Origin: Martelella sp. NC20
Lineage (GTDB): Bacteria; Pseudomonadota; Alphaproteobacteria; Rhizobiales; Rhizobiaceae
NCBI RefSeq assembly: GCF_013459645.1
Contig: NZ_CP054861.1
Coordinates: forward strand, 4,266,001-4,330,000
DNA: 64,000 nt
Reading direction: 5' to 3'
Positions 34,695 through 42,973 of this stretch are shown here, piece after piece. The notes under the pieces are model-generated. The model saw only the letters and a program-made list of their open reading frames with translations, did not search any database and was not told the DNA's origin. Position 1 is the stretch's first letter. Each line of letters begins with the position of its first letter. A program made the position numbers and the translations under genes.

Positions 34695-35717
34695 TGTCGT
34701 GCCTCATGCGCTTGTCGAGGGTTTCCTGCACCCGCCTGTTGTGTTCCCGGATCTGTTCGGAGCGAGATGTGCCTGAAGGCCGTGGCGGCGATCTGGCCTG
34801 CGATGGTGAGGACGCGGCCGGCCTGTCGGTCCAGCGGTCCTGGTTGAGCCATGTCGAGAGATTGCACCATGGCCGGTCGTCACGCTTGGCGACGTAGCGC
34901 CTCAGCCCGGCCATGATCGTGTCGAGGTCCGCCCGCTGCCTTGCCGACGCCCATGCCTTCAGCGCCGTCTTGCGGGCCACCTTCTGCGGGTAGAGCGGCC
35001 AGACATGGGCATCGAACTCCGCCGTCAGCCCGGTGATGTCACCACCGCGTCGACGAGCCCGGGTGCCGACTGTGCTGGCTGTGCCGGCTGTTTCGACGGC
35101 TGCCCCGCTCCCGGCGGATGACGGTCTGTCGGTCCCCGGCTCCCGTCCCGGTTCTGCTCCGAGGTCAACGTTGGGACCGGCATCGGGTTCTGCTGCAAAC
35201 AGACCCGTTTCCGCCGTGGCGGGGGGATTTTTCTTTTGGGCCCCTTTAGGGGCCTTTTCTTTAAGGGGGGAATTTTCCTGTTGGGGGGGGAAGTGTCTTT
35301 TTGTGCCGCACCGTAACGCGTTACGTCACCCGTAACGCCGCGTGACGCTTCGTTACGGTCTGAGGCATCCGCAATATCGGCCTGATCTGCGGTTTCACCC
35401 GCAATATCAGGGCCTGTGCCATTTTCCTCCACGTTATGCCCCCCGTCACGCGTTACGTAACGCGTTACGTCACGCGTTACGCCTGCGTTACGCCCTGAAG
35501 CAGGTTTTGCCGCCCGTCTTGCCCGATAGCGGGCCTGCCGTCTGGCCGCAGCGGAACGACCGCCATGGCCTTCATTCGCCATGGCGTCATCCGTCGCGCC
35601 GGTCACCGGCACGAACACGGGTTCGCGCTCGGAAAGCGCCGCAGCCGTCCGTCCGATCAGATCGGCGTCGACGCCTGCCCGCACCATATCGGCTATCAGG
35701 GCGGCAACCTCACACAT
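34597..35717 (-). pseudogene. Phage-type replication protein, frameshifted at a C8 tract
   Basis: Two frames together make one ~373-residue protein. The first (ATG at 35717) reads MCEVAALIADMVRAGVDADL and runs to a stop at 35025. The real continuation is in another frame from the poly-C tract (G8 on the plus strand, 35283-35290): QQENSPLKEKAPKGAQKKNP, ...HVWPLYPQKVARKTALKAW, TIMAGLRRYVAK and CNLSTWLNQDRW, ending at 34597. That C-terminal module is standard for phage replication/initiation proteins. One missing C (C9 to C8) explains the break; it may be a mutation, slippage, or an assembly error. The N-terminal part contains 12-bp tandem repeats encoding VTRY/VTRD. The ATG overlaps the upstream stop (TGATG). 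Confidence 0.7.
35447..35482. repeat. Three tandem 12-bp iteron-like repeats inside the replication gene
   Basis: Units 35447-35458, 35459-35470 and 35471-35482 all contain ACGCGTTACG, itself built around the palindrome CGCG. A further partial copy follows at 35482-35493, and another unit stands at 35315-35326. A homopolymer-rich, AT-enriched stretch lies alongside (35228-35310). The layout resembles a lambda-type origin, with iterons and an easily melted region inside the initiator gene. Confidence 0.6.
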
Positions 35718-36466
35718 CAGCCGAGTTCCCGCTCGATCCGCTTGCCGATCCGGGCGATGTCGTCGGCCTTGCGCGACAGGTCCATGGCCATTTTCAGCAG
35801 CCGGTCATGCTCTTCGCAATGCGCCTTGCGGGCCGCCATGAAGCCCGAGTGCAACCGATCGAAGCCTTCCTTCTCGGCCGTATATTCGTCGAGCAGCGGA
35901 TTGCTGCCTTCCGGACCGAAGAAGGCCTCGCGGACCTCGCTCACCCATGCCCGGGGCACATTCAGATCCCGGGCAAGCGTCGTATCCGTCCAGGATCCGC
36001 GATAGCCGCGATCGCCATAGACGTCGTCCAGCTTCTCGGTGATGATCCGCCGGTCCTCCCGGTCCATCGCCGGCGGCGGATCGGCCTGCGGTGCGGTCGT
36101 GGGAGCTTCGGTGGGTGCGGGAGCTGCGGCTGCCGTCGTCCTGACGGCAAGTGCCTTTGCTGTCGCCGCTGCCTTTCGCGGCTTTGCTGCTGCCATGGTC
36201 TGTCCTTTCATGCGGTTTGTGGTGTTTCGCCGGCAGGCCGGGCACCGGTCGTCGGCCGGTGTGGCGCCGACTTTCCAGCCGCCGGCGCGGAAGTGATCCG
36301 TGACGGCCTCGGGTGGCCCCTGCCGCAGCGCGGCGCTGAGGATCGCGTAGCCGCTCGCCTCGCAGCAGCCGCAGACGATCCGCAGCGCTGCGGCCATGCC
36401 GGTAGCGTGCGCGACGGTCGCGCGCTCGAAGTGGCGAACGGGTGATCGTGCTGCCGTGGTGCTCAT
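35717..36466 (-). CDS. Zinc-ribbon plus HTH-like phage protein (possible fusion of two small genes)
   Basis: 249 aa from ATG 36466 (GGAGA 7 nt upstream). Residues ~30-85 carry two Cys pairs (CGCC and CPAC), a probable zinc ribbon. An Ala/Pro linker follows, then from ~130 DREDRRIITEKLDDVY and LARDLNVPRAWVSEVREAFFG, which looks like a DNA-binding HTH, and a helical tail. An internal ATG at 36196 (MAAAKPRKAA) has its own weak ribosome site, so the second half may also be made alone. I recall these two halves as separate proteins in other prophages. The gene precedes the replication gene with a TGATG overlap and may regulate it. Confidence 0.6.
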   Translation of the reverse strand: MSTTAARSPVRHFERATVAHATGMAAALRIVCGCCEASGYAILSAALRQGPPEAVTDHFRAGGWKVGATPADDRCPACRRNTTNRMKGQTMAAAKPRKAAATAKALAVRTTAAAAPAPTEAPTTAPQADPPPAMDREDRRIITEKLDDVYGDRGYRGSWTDTTLARDLNVPRAWVSEVREAFFGPEGSNPLLDEYTAEKEGFDRLHSGFMAARKAHCEEHDRLLKMAMDLSRKADDIARIGKRIERELG

Positions 36467-36518
36467 GCGGAAGTCTCCCGCATCGCTTCCCCGGCATATC
36501 CGCCCCATTGCACGGCCA

Positions 36519-37010
36519 TCACCATGCCGGCGTCCTCTTGATGTAGGGCCGGTACATCAGCTTCTGATGCTCCGGGCAGTAGGCGGATCCTTCTGCCACC
36601 GGTCTGCCGCAACACGGCGTGTCCGGACCGAGCCGCTCACCGCCCGGCGTCAGCACCAGCCGGCAGCGGAATTCGCCGCAGTCGATGAACGCCACGGTCG
36701 GGGCCCCGGGGAGCTGCATGTGCTGGGTGTCATAGGCCTCGACCGGGATCAGCCTGGGTTTGTCCACCGTCCCGGTCCCGGCTGCCTTTTTCCGCTTTGC
36801 CAGAAGCTTGGCCGCCTTCGTCTTTCGCTCGGCGGCTTTATCCGCTGCGGTCTTCTTTTCCCTCACGGGAAACAGCTCCGGATTGCGGCGGGCAATGCCG
36901 GCAACCACCATGCGCGACACGCCCCACGCCTCGGCAATCGCCGTCAGCGCCTTGCCATCCCGGCGCATCGCGGCCATCGCCTCTATCTCCTGACGGTCCC
37001 AGTGCTTCAC
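36519..37010 (-). CDS. GcrA-like cell-cycle regulator paralogue
   Basis: 163 aa. The N-terminus VKHWDRQEIEAMAAMRRDGK, followed by AIAEAWGVSRMVVAGIARRN, matches the HTH of GcrA proteins, and the C-terminus CGEFRCRLVL...CCGRPVAEGSAYCPEHQKLMY matches the GcrA zinc/Cys-rich end. The GTG start at 37010 has GGAGAG 5 nt upstream. GcrA binds sigma-70 RNA polymerase at methylated GANTC promoters in alphaproteobacteria. Phage-borne copies could redirect host cell-cycle transcription. A longer open frame upstream is non-coding by composition and overlaps the next gene. Confidence 0.75.
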   Translation of the reverse strand: MKHWDRQEIEAMAAMRRDGKALTAIAEAWGVSRMVVAGIARRNPELFPVREKKTAADKAAERKTKAAKLLAKRKKAAGTGTVDKPRLIPVEAYDTQHMQLPGAPTVAFIDCGEFRCRLVLTPGGERLGPDTPCCGRPVAEGSAYCPEHQKLMYRPYIKRTPAW

Positions 37011-37078
37011 AAGGCCTCTCCTTTCCGTTCGGGATGCCCGCCCGTGACTAAGGGCGGGACACCGGAGCGGAAGGATCC

Positions 37079-37327
37079 TCAGGTCCGTGCCGGCTTGATG
37101 CCGCCGGCTGCAAACGACTCCAGCCGCCGCCAGTCGGTCGCAGCCTCGATCGCTTCCATGCAGAGTGCGTCCAGCTCCTCCTCGATGAGGTCGCGCATCG
37201 GGATTGCCGGTGATGCATCCTCTTCGGTTGGACGTCTGGTTTCTTCCGGCTGCCATGGCCGGGGCCGGATCTCGCCGGGCATCACCCGGTGCGATGGCGC
37301 TTCGGCAAAGGGAAATGCACCTTTCAT
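37079..37327 (-). CDS. Small hypothetical protein, first gene of the element's minus-strand operon
   Basis: 82 aa: MKGAFPFAEAPSHRVMPGEI, then an acidic helical second half (MRDLIEEELDALCMEAIEAA). ATG 37327 has GGAGG 8 nt upstream. It is divergent from the integrase gene, so the promoter for the whole phage-like operon should lie in 37328-37407. No function can be assigned. Confidence 0.55.
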   Translation of the reverse strand: MKGAFPFAEAPSHRVMPGEIRPRPWQPEETRRPTEEDASPAIPMRDLIEEELDALCMEAIEAATDWRRLESFAAGGIKPART

Positions 37328-37407
37328 CGCTCGTTCCTCCCGGCCGGGCACCGAAAGACCGCCGCCGGCAAGCCGGAACACATTGATAGGATATTCGAGG
37401 CTGCGAC

Positions 37408-38505
37408 ATGCCGCTTGAACACTACAAACGCGGGAACAAATGGTGGGTACGTGGCCGGGCTGATGGAGACAACGAGTACATCAACCGAAGCCTCGGAACT
37501 TCTGATGAAGAAATCGCAAAAGCGAAAATCCGCGACTTCGAAAGGAAAGCGCGGCAACGCGCGATACTTGGAGACGATGCGCCGAGACCTGAAGACGAGC
37601 TAGATTTCGCCTCGGCCGTCAAGCTTTACAGAAGCAACCCCGCCTCCGACGCCTTCTTGCTGAAGGTGATCCCGTTCATCGGCCATCTGAAGGTCAAGGA
37701 TATCAAGCCGAAACTCGTCCGGTATTTAGGTGTCAGGATCTACCCCGGAGCGGCGACAGACACATGGCGCCGGCAGGTGGTTACGCCGATCTGTGCCGTC
37801 ATCAACAATGCGCACGAGCTTGGGAAGTGTCAGCCCATCCGCGTCCGCGCCTATACCGCCCAGGAGCGCATAGAGCAGGACAAAAGGCGGGGGAAAGTCT
37901 CGCGACAGGCCAAGACGCCAGGCTCATGGGAGTGGCTCTCTGCGTTCCGCTCTGAGGCAAACCCGTATCTGTCCGCCATGGCGCTGTTCATGTTCACTAC
38001 CGGCGCGCGGATCGGCCAAGCGGTAGAGATCACGCCGGATCATCTGGATCTGCAAAGCCATCGCCTGATCATGCCGCCGGCTAAAGGACATCAAGCGCAA
38101 TGGGTGGAAATCATGGCAGAACTTGTTGCGGAACTGGCGAACTTGCCGCCGCGCAACGGCAAGGTCTTTGGCTATGCCTCGCGGCACGGAGTCTATGAGG
38201 TTTGGAAAAAGGCGTGCGCAAGGGCGGGGATAGAATATATCCCTCCGCACGCTGCCGGGCGGCATGGCTTTGGAACGGAATTGACCGTTCGCCAAGGCAT
38301 CGACCCGGTGACGGCCGCGAAACATGGCCGCTGGTCAAGCCCAAGGATATTGCTCGACACCTATGCTCACGCGGAAGATAGTTCTGCATCCATTCACGAT
38401 GCGTTCCGACGCGGGAAAATGGGAAAATCTGCAAAACCTGAACAGGGTGTCTCGAACTGCACCGCCAAGCAAATGAAAAATAAACGGAAATCCGGAGGTG
38501 AATAA
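37408..38505 (+). CDS. int: Tyrosine-family phage integrase
   Basis: 365 aa. N-terminal Arm/SAM-like region (HYKRGNKWWVRGRADGDNEY), core-binding domain, and catalytic domain with Arg in FTTGARIGQAVEI, Lys in PPAKGHQAQW, His-x-x-Arg in HAAGRHGFGTEL, His/Trp in KHGRWSS and the nucleophile Tyr in LLDTYAHAE. All catalytic residues are present. The stop codon lies directly beside a truncated tRNA-Ser gene, the expected attachment site. It faces away from the element's other genes. Confidence 0.93.
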   Translation: MPLEHYKRGNKWWVRGRADGDNEYINRSLGTSDEEIAKAKIRDFERKARQRAILGDDAPRPEDELDFASAVKLYRSNPASDAFLLKVIPFIGHLKVKDIKPKLVRYLGVRIYPGAATDTWRRQVVTPICAVINNAHELGKCQPIRVRAYTAQERIEQDKRRGKVSRQAKTPGSWEWLSAFRSEANPYLSAMALFMFTTGARIGQAVEITPDHLDLQSHRLIMPPAKGHQAQWVEIMAELVAELANLPPRNGKVFGYASRHGVYEVWKKACARAGIEYIPPHAAGRHGFGTELTVRQGIDPVTAAKHGRWSSPRILLDTYAHAEDSSASIHDAFRRGKMGKSAKPEQGVSNCTAKQMKNKRKSGGE

Positions 38506-38548
38506 CCCCTTAGCAGGGGAGCGCCTTCGACCATTCGGCCACCTCTCC
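38506..38548 (-). tRNA. tRNA-Ser(GCT), 5' half only; integration site scar
   Basis: The minus strand starts GGAGAGGTGGCCGAATGG, continues through the D-arm and the anticodon stem-loop CCCCTGCTAAGGGG (anticodon GCT), then changes abruptly into integrase 3' sequence. The T-arm, variable arm and the acceptor strand CTCTCC are absent, so it cannot fold as a tRNA. The breakpoint at the anticodon stem is a normal attB crossover for tyrosine integrases. Confidence 0.75.
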
Positions 38549-38657
38549 GGTCCGACCCTGATAGGCGTTTTTCGCACGGCGATCAAGACGCCCGGCGTTT
38601 TTCCGTCGAAAAAAGCTGACGCTGTTTCCAGGGCGTTGAAATGCGGCTTAAAGGGCC

Positions 38658-39551
38658 TCAGCCACCTTGCCGCACGGCGCCGCCGGCGACCTGAACCGCG
38701 CGACTGCCGGCGCCGATCGCCGCGGCAAGAGCGGCGGTCAGGTCCGCGCCGGACAACCATTCGTCGACGAAGCCTGCGTTGAAGGCATCGCCCGCGCCGG
38801 TGGTATCGACAACCGGAACGCGTTCGGCCGGTTGGTGAAGCGCCCGCCCGGGCGTGGCGGCGTATGCGCCCTCGCCTCCAGCCTTGATCACGACCTGCGG
38901 AAAATGGGATTTCAAGGTTTCGAGCATGGCCTCCGGCTCGCGCTTCCCGGTGATTTCGCGGGCCTCTTCGAGGTTCGGCAGGAACAGGTCGACGCCGTGA
39001 CATCTGGAAAGAAGGGCCTCGTCACCGATCAGAGCGTCGTCCCAGCTCGGATCGAGCGAGACCGAGAGCCCGGCGGCCTTGGCGCGGGTGACGAGATCGG
39101 GCATTTCGGCGAGCGTCGCATATTCGGCGATATGCAGATGGCGGGCCCGTGGCCAGGCGAGCGCTGCATCGAGCGTCGATGGCTCGGCCCTGCCTGCCCT
39201 GCGCGTCAGGAATGCGCGCTCCGCGCCGACCACCGAGGCGACGGTGATCTGCGGTCCGGCATCGTCGGCGTACTCCATGAAAGAGAGGTCGACGCCACTG
39301 TCTTCGAGCTGACCCTCGATCGCCATCGACATCGCATCATTGCCAAGCCGTCCGACCAGCGCTGCATGGCGGCCGACATCGGCGAAATGCGCCGCCGAAA
39401 TGAAGGCCCCGCCGCCGGCGGCAATCGTCAGGCCGTCGGCGAAGACCTCGCGGCCGAGCACCGGCATGCGCGAAAGCCCGGTGAAGATCAGGTCGCAGTA
39501 AATCCGGCCGACGCAGAGGACGGCCGATCTTTCATCATGTCCGGCTGTCAT
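38658..39551 (-). CDS. PfkB-family sugar kinase
   Basis: 297 aa ribokinase/PfkB kinase: VGRIYCDLIFTGL at the N-terminus, GGGAFISAAHFADVGRHAAL (substrate-binding), and VPVVDTTGAGDAFNAGFVDE with the catalytic Asp and anion hole. It should phosphorylate the sugar delivered by the ABC transporter or released by the ArgH-like lyase of the same operon. Its ATG overlaps the stop of the upstream ATPase gene by 4 bp. It is the last gene of the six-gene operon; the sugar is unknown. Confidence 0.88.
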   Translation of the reverse strand: MTAGHDERSAVLCVGRIYCDLIFTGLSRMPVLGREVFADGLTIAAGGGAFISAAHFADVGRHAALVGRLGNDAMSMAIEGQLEDSGVDLSFMEYADDAGPQITVASVVGAERAFLTRRAGRAEPSTLDAALAWPRARHLHIAEYATLAEMPDLVTRAKAAGLSVSLDPSWDDALIGDEALLSRCHGVDLFLPNLEEAREITGKREPEAMLETLKSHFPQVVIKAGGEGAYAATPGRALHQPAERVPVVDTTGAGDAFNAGFVDEWLSGADLTAALAAAIGAGSRAVQVAGGAVRQGG

Positions 39552-40597
39552 CGGCGGCCCAGGCTCTTTTCGGTCCCGGCGTCGAACAGATAGAGTTTTC
39601 CCGGCATGACCGCGCAGACGACCGATGAGCCGACCGCCGGCGACACCGTGCCCGGCGAGGTCGCAATCACGCTCTCGCCGCCGACGATGAGATGGACCAT
39701 GGTTTCCGGCCCGAGCGGCTCGACCGCCTCGACCTTGCCTTCGAGCGTCAGGATCGCGTCCAGCGGCGCTTCGCCATCGACGACGGCGACCAGATCATGC
39801 GGGCGGATGCCGACAAGGACGTCGCGGCCATCGGCAATGCCGTGACCGGCCTCACCGAGGTTTCCCGCCGGCAGCATGTTCATCGACGGCGAGCCGATGA
39901 ACCGGGCGGTGAAGACGTCTGTCGGATGCTCGTAGAGGTCCACCGGCGTGCCGGTCTGCAGGATATTGCCGTCCTTCATCACCACGATCCGGTCGGCCAT
40001 GGTCATGGCTTCGATCTGGTCGTGGGTGACGTAGACGGTCGTGGTCTTCAGTTCCTGGTGCAGTTTCTTGATCTCGATGCGCATCTGGGCGCGAAGCTGG
40101 GCATCGAGATTGGACAGCGGCTCATCGAACAGGAAGGCCGATGGATTGCGCACCATGGCGCGGCCGATCGCGACGCGCTGGCGCTGGCCGCCAGAGAGTG
40201 CTGCCGGGCGGCGGTCGAGATAATCGGTCAGGCCGAGAATGCGGGCCGCCTCGTCGATGCGGGTATTCTTCTCGTCCTTGGAAAGCTTCGCCGTGTAGAG
40301 CCCGAAGCCGATGTTCTGGCGCACTGTCAGATGCGGATAGATCGCGTAGTTCTGGAACACCATCGCGATGTTGCGGGCTTTTGGCGCGCGTTCGTTGACG
40401 ACGTCGCCGCCGATCCGAAGCGTGCCGCCGGAGATATCCTCCAGACCAGCGATCATCCGGAGCGTGGTCGACTTGCCGCAGCCGGACGGGCCGACGAACA
40501 CCACGAACTCGCCATCGGCGATTTCGAGATCGATGCCGTGAACCGCCTCGACCTTGTCGTAGCGCTTCACCAGTTTTTCCAGTGCGATTGAAGCCAT
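39548..40597 (-). CDS. Sugar ABC transporter ATP-binding protein (UgpC/MalK type)
   Basis: 349 aa. Walker A GPSGCGKSTT, Q-loop region, signature LSGGQRQRVAIGRAM, Walker B FLFDEPLSNLDAQLR, and the H-loop VTHDQIEAMTMADR, followed by a C-terminal OB (TOBE) domain with GIRPHDLV. This is the UgpC/MsmK group that energises CUT1 sugar importers. ATG overlaps the preceding lyase stop (TAATG). It serves the permease pair and binding protein encoded upstream. Confidence 0.92.
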   Translation of the reverse strand: MASIALEKLVKRYDKVEAVHGIDLEIADGEFVVFVGPSGCGKSTTLRMIAGLEDISGGTLRIGGDVVNERAPKARNIAMVFQNYAIYPHLTVRQNIGFGLYTAKLSKDEKNTRIDEAARILGLTDYLDRRPAALSGGQRQRVAIGRAMVRNPSAFLFDEPLSNLDAQLRAQMRIEIKKLHQELKTTTVYVTHDQIEAMTMADRIVVMKDGNILQTGTPVDLYEHPTDVFTARFIGSPSMNMLPAGNLGEAGHGIADGRDVLVGIRPHDLVAVVDGEAPLDAILTLEGKVEAVEPLGPETMVHLIVGGESVIATSPGTVSPAVGSSVVCAVMPGKLYLFDAGTEKSLGRR

Positions 40598-42111
40598 TAT
40601 GCTTTTCCCCTCAACCGTTCGAAACGGGCGCCGAGTTCCGCGCCGGCGCTGCCAAGACGGGCGGCCTGCTCATCGGTTTGTTGCTGATATTTTTTGAGCG
40701 TGTCGCGGTAGCCGGCAATGGCGCGGCCGAGCGGTTCTTCCGCCGGACCGCCGAAACGGGAGCGCACGCTGACAAAATACTCCGGCGAGACGATCTCGCG
40801 GAAGGCGGCCTCGTCAAACGCGGTCTCGCGCCCGGCATGGGCGGAAAACGCCTTGCGGAACGGCGCGTAGCCATCGCTTGCAAGCGCGCCGGAGGCGGCA
40901 ACGACCGCACAGGCGACATCGGCGGCGATCTCGTGGGCCTGGCGGAACGAGAGGTCCTCGCGCCGCACCAGCGAATCCGCAAGCTCGGTGATGGTGATGC
41001 AGGAACGGTCGAGATTGGTCGCCACCCGCTCGCCGTTGACCTTGACGGCGGAAATCATGCTCGCCATCAGGTCGAGCACACGAAAACCGGTCTCGAAGGC
41101 CTGGTAGCCCATCGCCTGGGTCTCGCCCTCGCTGTCGTTCATGTCGGTGAACGGCGTGTTGTGCATCACGGTCAGCACGGTCTGCGCCCGGCCGACGGTC
41201 TGGCTCGCCAGATGCCGCATGTGCTCGATCGGCACCGGGTTGCGCTTCTGCGGCATGATCGAGGAGATCTGCACCAGCGCGTTGGGCACGTAGAGCTGGC
41301 CGACCTCGAAACTGGTCCAGAACTGGAAGTCCTGGATCAGACGGCCGAGATGGAGGAACATCAGTTCGAGCGCCGAATAGGCGCCGGTGATGTAGTCGAC
41401 GGCGGCGATGCAGCTGTAGGAGTTCTGCAGCGGCGCTTCGAAGCCAAGCAACTCCGCCATGAGATGCCTGTCGATCGGAAAGCCGGACGTGGTGATCGCG
41501 GCAGCGCCCATCGGTGACAGGTCGACCGTCTTGCGGGCGGCAAACAGCCGCTCGATGTCGCGGGCGAGAACCTCGATCGCGGCGGCGAGATAGTGGCCGA
41601 ACGTGGTTGGCTGGGCGGGCTGGCCGTGGGTATAGGCGACGATCAGCGTCGCCTTCTCGCGCTCCGCCGTGTCGATCATTGCCGAGAGCAGGCCAAGCGC
41701 CTTGCGAAGCGCGACATCGATGTAGCGGCGCAGGCCGAGCTTGAACAGCGTGTGGTCGATGTCGTTGCGCGAGCGGGCGGTATGCAGCCGGCCGCCGAGA
41801 TCGGGGCCGAGCCGGGCCTTCAGTTCCTTCTCGATCAGAAAGAAGAAGTCCTCGACCTCGCCGGTATATTCAAGCGCCGCCGGATCGACCTCGGCGTCGA
41901 TGGCGACAAGCGCCTCGGCGATCCGGCCGGCCTGTTCGGCGCTCAGAATGCCGGTCTCGGCCAGCATGACGAGGTGGGCGCGGTCGATCGCGCGGAAGCC
42001 ATCGACGAAATGCGTTTTTGCGCCGTCGAACAAGGGCTTGAGTACGGTTTCCTTGTAAACCGGATCAGGAAAACGGCTGGTATCGCCGGTGGCGGGATTG
42101 GTGTGTTTCAT
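40597..42111 (-). CDS. ArgH-like C-N lyase (aspartase/fumarase superfamily) in a sugar-type operon
   Basis: 504 aa. The superfamily signature SSIMPQKRNP (catalytic Ser loop) is near residue 280. GGRLHTARSRNDIDHTLFKLG and AYTHGQPAQPTTFGHYLAA match argininosuccinate lyase. It is ~45 residues longer than ArgH and lies between permease and ATPase genes of an importer, so it is unlikely to be the arginine enzyme. Members of this family cut a C-N bond with release of fumarate from N-succinyl-type compounds (argininosuccinate, EDDS). Here it probably opens an imported conjugate whose other half is phosphorylated by the PfkB kinase. Confidence 0.8.
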   Translation of the reverse strand: MKHTNPATGDTSRFPDPVYKETVLKPLFDGAKTHFVDGFRAIDRAHLVMLAETGILSAEQAGRIAEALVAIDAEVDPAALEYTGEVEDFFFLIEKELKARLGPDLGGRLHTARSRNDIDHTLFKLGLRRYIDVALRKALGLLSAMIDTAEREKATLIVAYTHGQPAQPTTFGHYLAAAIEVLARDIERLFAARKTVDLSPMGAAAITTSGFPIDRHLMAELLGFEAPLQNSYSCIAAVDYITGAYSALELMFLHLGRLIQDFQFWTSFEVGQLYVPNALVQISSIMPQKRNPVPIEHMRHLASQTVGRAQTVLTVMHNTPFTDMNDSEGETQAMGYQAFETGFRVLDLMASMISAVKVNGERVATNLDRSCITITELADSLVRREDLSFRQAHEIAADVACAVVAASGALASDGYAPFRKAFSAHAGRETAFDEAAFREIVSPEYFVSVRSRFGGPAEEPLGRAIAGYRDTLKKYQQQTDEQAARLGSAGAELGARFERLRGKA

Positions 42112-42115
42112 TGGT

Positions 42116-42973
42116 TTATCCCTTGACGCCGGCGAGCATGACCCCGCGCACGATATAGCGCTGGAAGATCAGGAACACGAGCAGCGTCGGTATGGTGGCA
42201 AGTGCGGCCCCGGTCATGATCATCTCCCACTCGATCTGCGCTTCGACCGCGAAGGACGAGAGGCCGACGGGCAGCGTATAGAGCTCGCTGGAGGTGGTGA
42301 CGATCAGCGGCCAGAAGAACGCCGTCCAGTTTCCGAGGAAGGTGAAGATCGCGAGCGCCGAAAGCGCGGGCGCGACCAGCGGCATCGCGATCCGCCACCA
42401 GATGACGAACTCGTTCATGCCGTCGATGCGGGCGGCCTCCATGAAATCGTCCGGCACGCCCTCGAAGAACTGGCGCATCAGGAAGGTGCCGAAACCGGTC
42501 ATCATGCCGGGGAACATGATCCCCCAATAGCTGTCGTGCCAGCCGAAATTGGCCGACATCAGATACCACGGGATCACCAGCATCTCGGTCGGGATCATCA
42601 GGGTCGAGAGGATCGCGAGGAAGATGAAGCGGCGGCCCCGAAAGCGGAATTTCGCGAGCGTGTAGCCGACCAGACTGTCGAAGAACACGTTCGAGCAGGT
42701 GACGATGGTGGCGATCAGAAGCGAGTTGACGAACCAGCGGGCGAAGCCGGACGAGGTCAGCACCTCGATATAATTGGCAAGCGTCGGGTCCTGCGGGATC
42801 AGCCGCAGGTCGTAGACCTGGCTCGACGGCTTCAGCGAGGTCGCGAACATGAACAGGATCGGCGTGATCATCACGATGCCGCCGATCAGCAGCAGCGTCC
42901 ACATCAGCACATAGCCGGGGCGAACCTTGGGACGGTAGCGGGAGACAGCCGCCTCGCGGGTGATATCGGTCAT
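42116..42973 (-). CDS. Carbohydrate ABC transporter permease (MalG-like)
   Basis: 285 aa, six membrane helices. The permease EAA loop reads EAARIDGMNEFVIWWRIAMP. The C-terminus AGVKG and N-terminal helix (YVLMWTLLLIGGIVMITPIL) are typical of CUT1 MalG/UgpE subunits. It overlaps the preceding permease gene by 4 bp and lies 4 bp before the lyase gene. Together with the MalF-like partner it forms the membrane channel. Confidence 0.92.
   Translation of the reverse strand: MTDITREAAVSRYRPKVRPGYVLMWTLLLIGGIVMITPILFMFATSLKPSSQVYDLRLIPQDPTLANYIEVLTSSGFARWFVNSLLIATIVTCSNVFFDSLVGYTLAKFRFRGRRFIFLAILSTLMIPTEMLVIPWYLMSANFGWHDSYWGIMFPGMMTGFGTFLMRQFFEGVPDDFMEAARIDGMNEFVIWWRIAMPLVAPALSALAIFTFLGNWTAFFWPLIVTTSSELYTLPVGLSSFAVEAQIEWEMIMTGAALATIPTLLVFLIFQRYIVRGVMLAGVKG

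Larger units (their letters stand above)
32754..38548. mobile_element. Integrated phage-like element or prophage remnant
   Basis: A compact minus-strand run of small overlapping genes (GcrA-like, zinc-ribbon/HTH, replication, helper, NusG-like) with a divergent integrase at one end and a tRNA-Ser fragment beyond it. No capsid, portal, terminase or tail genes are present. The left limit is uncertain; the preceding ~220 bp (32536-32753) contain no gene and no visible att copy. Confidence 0.65.

Noticed and set aside
35311..35494. Possible CRISPR array at the 12-bp repeats
   Set aside because: Repeats are too short, are directly tandem without spacers, and lie inside a coding frame.
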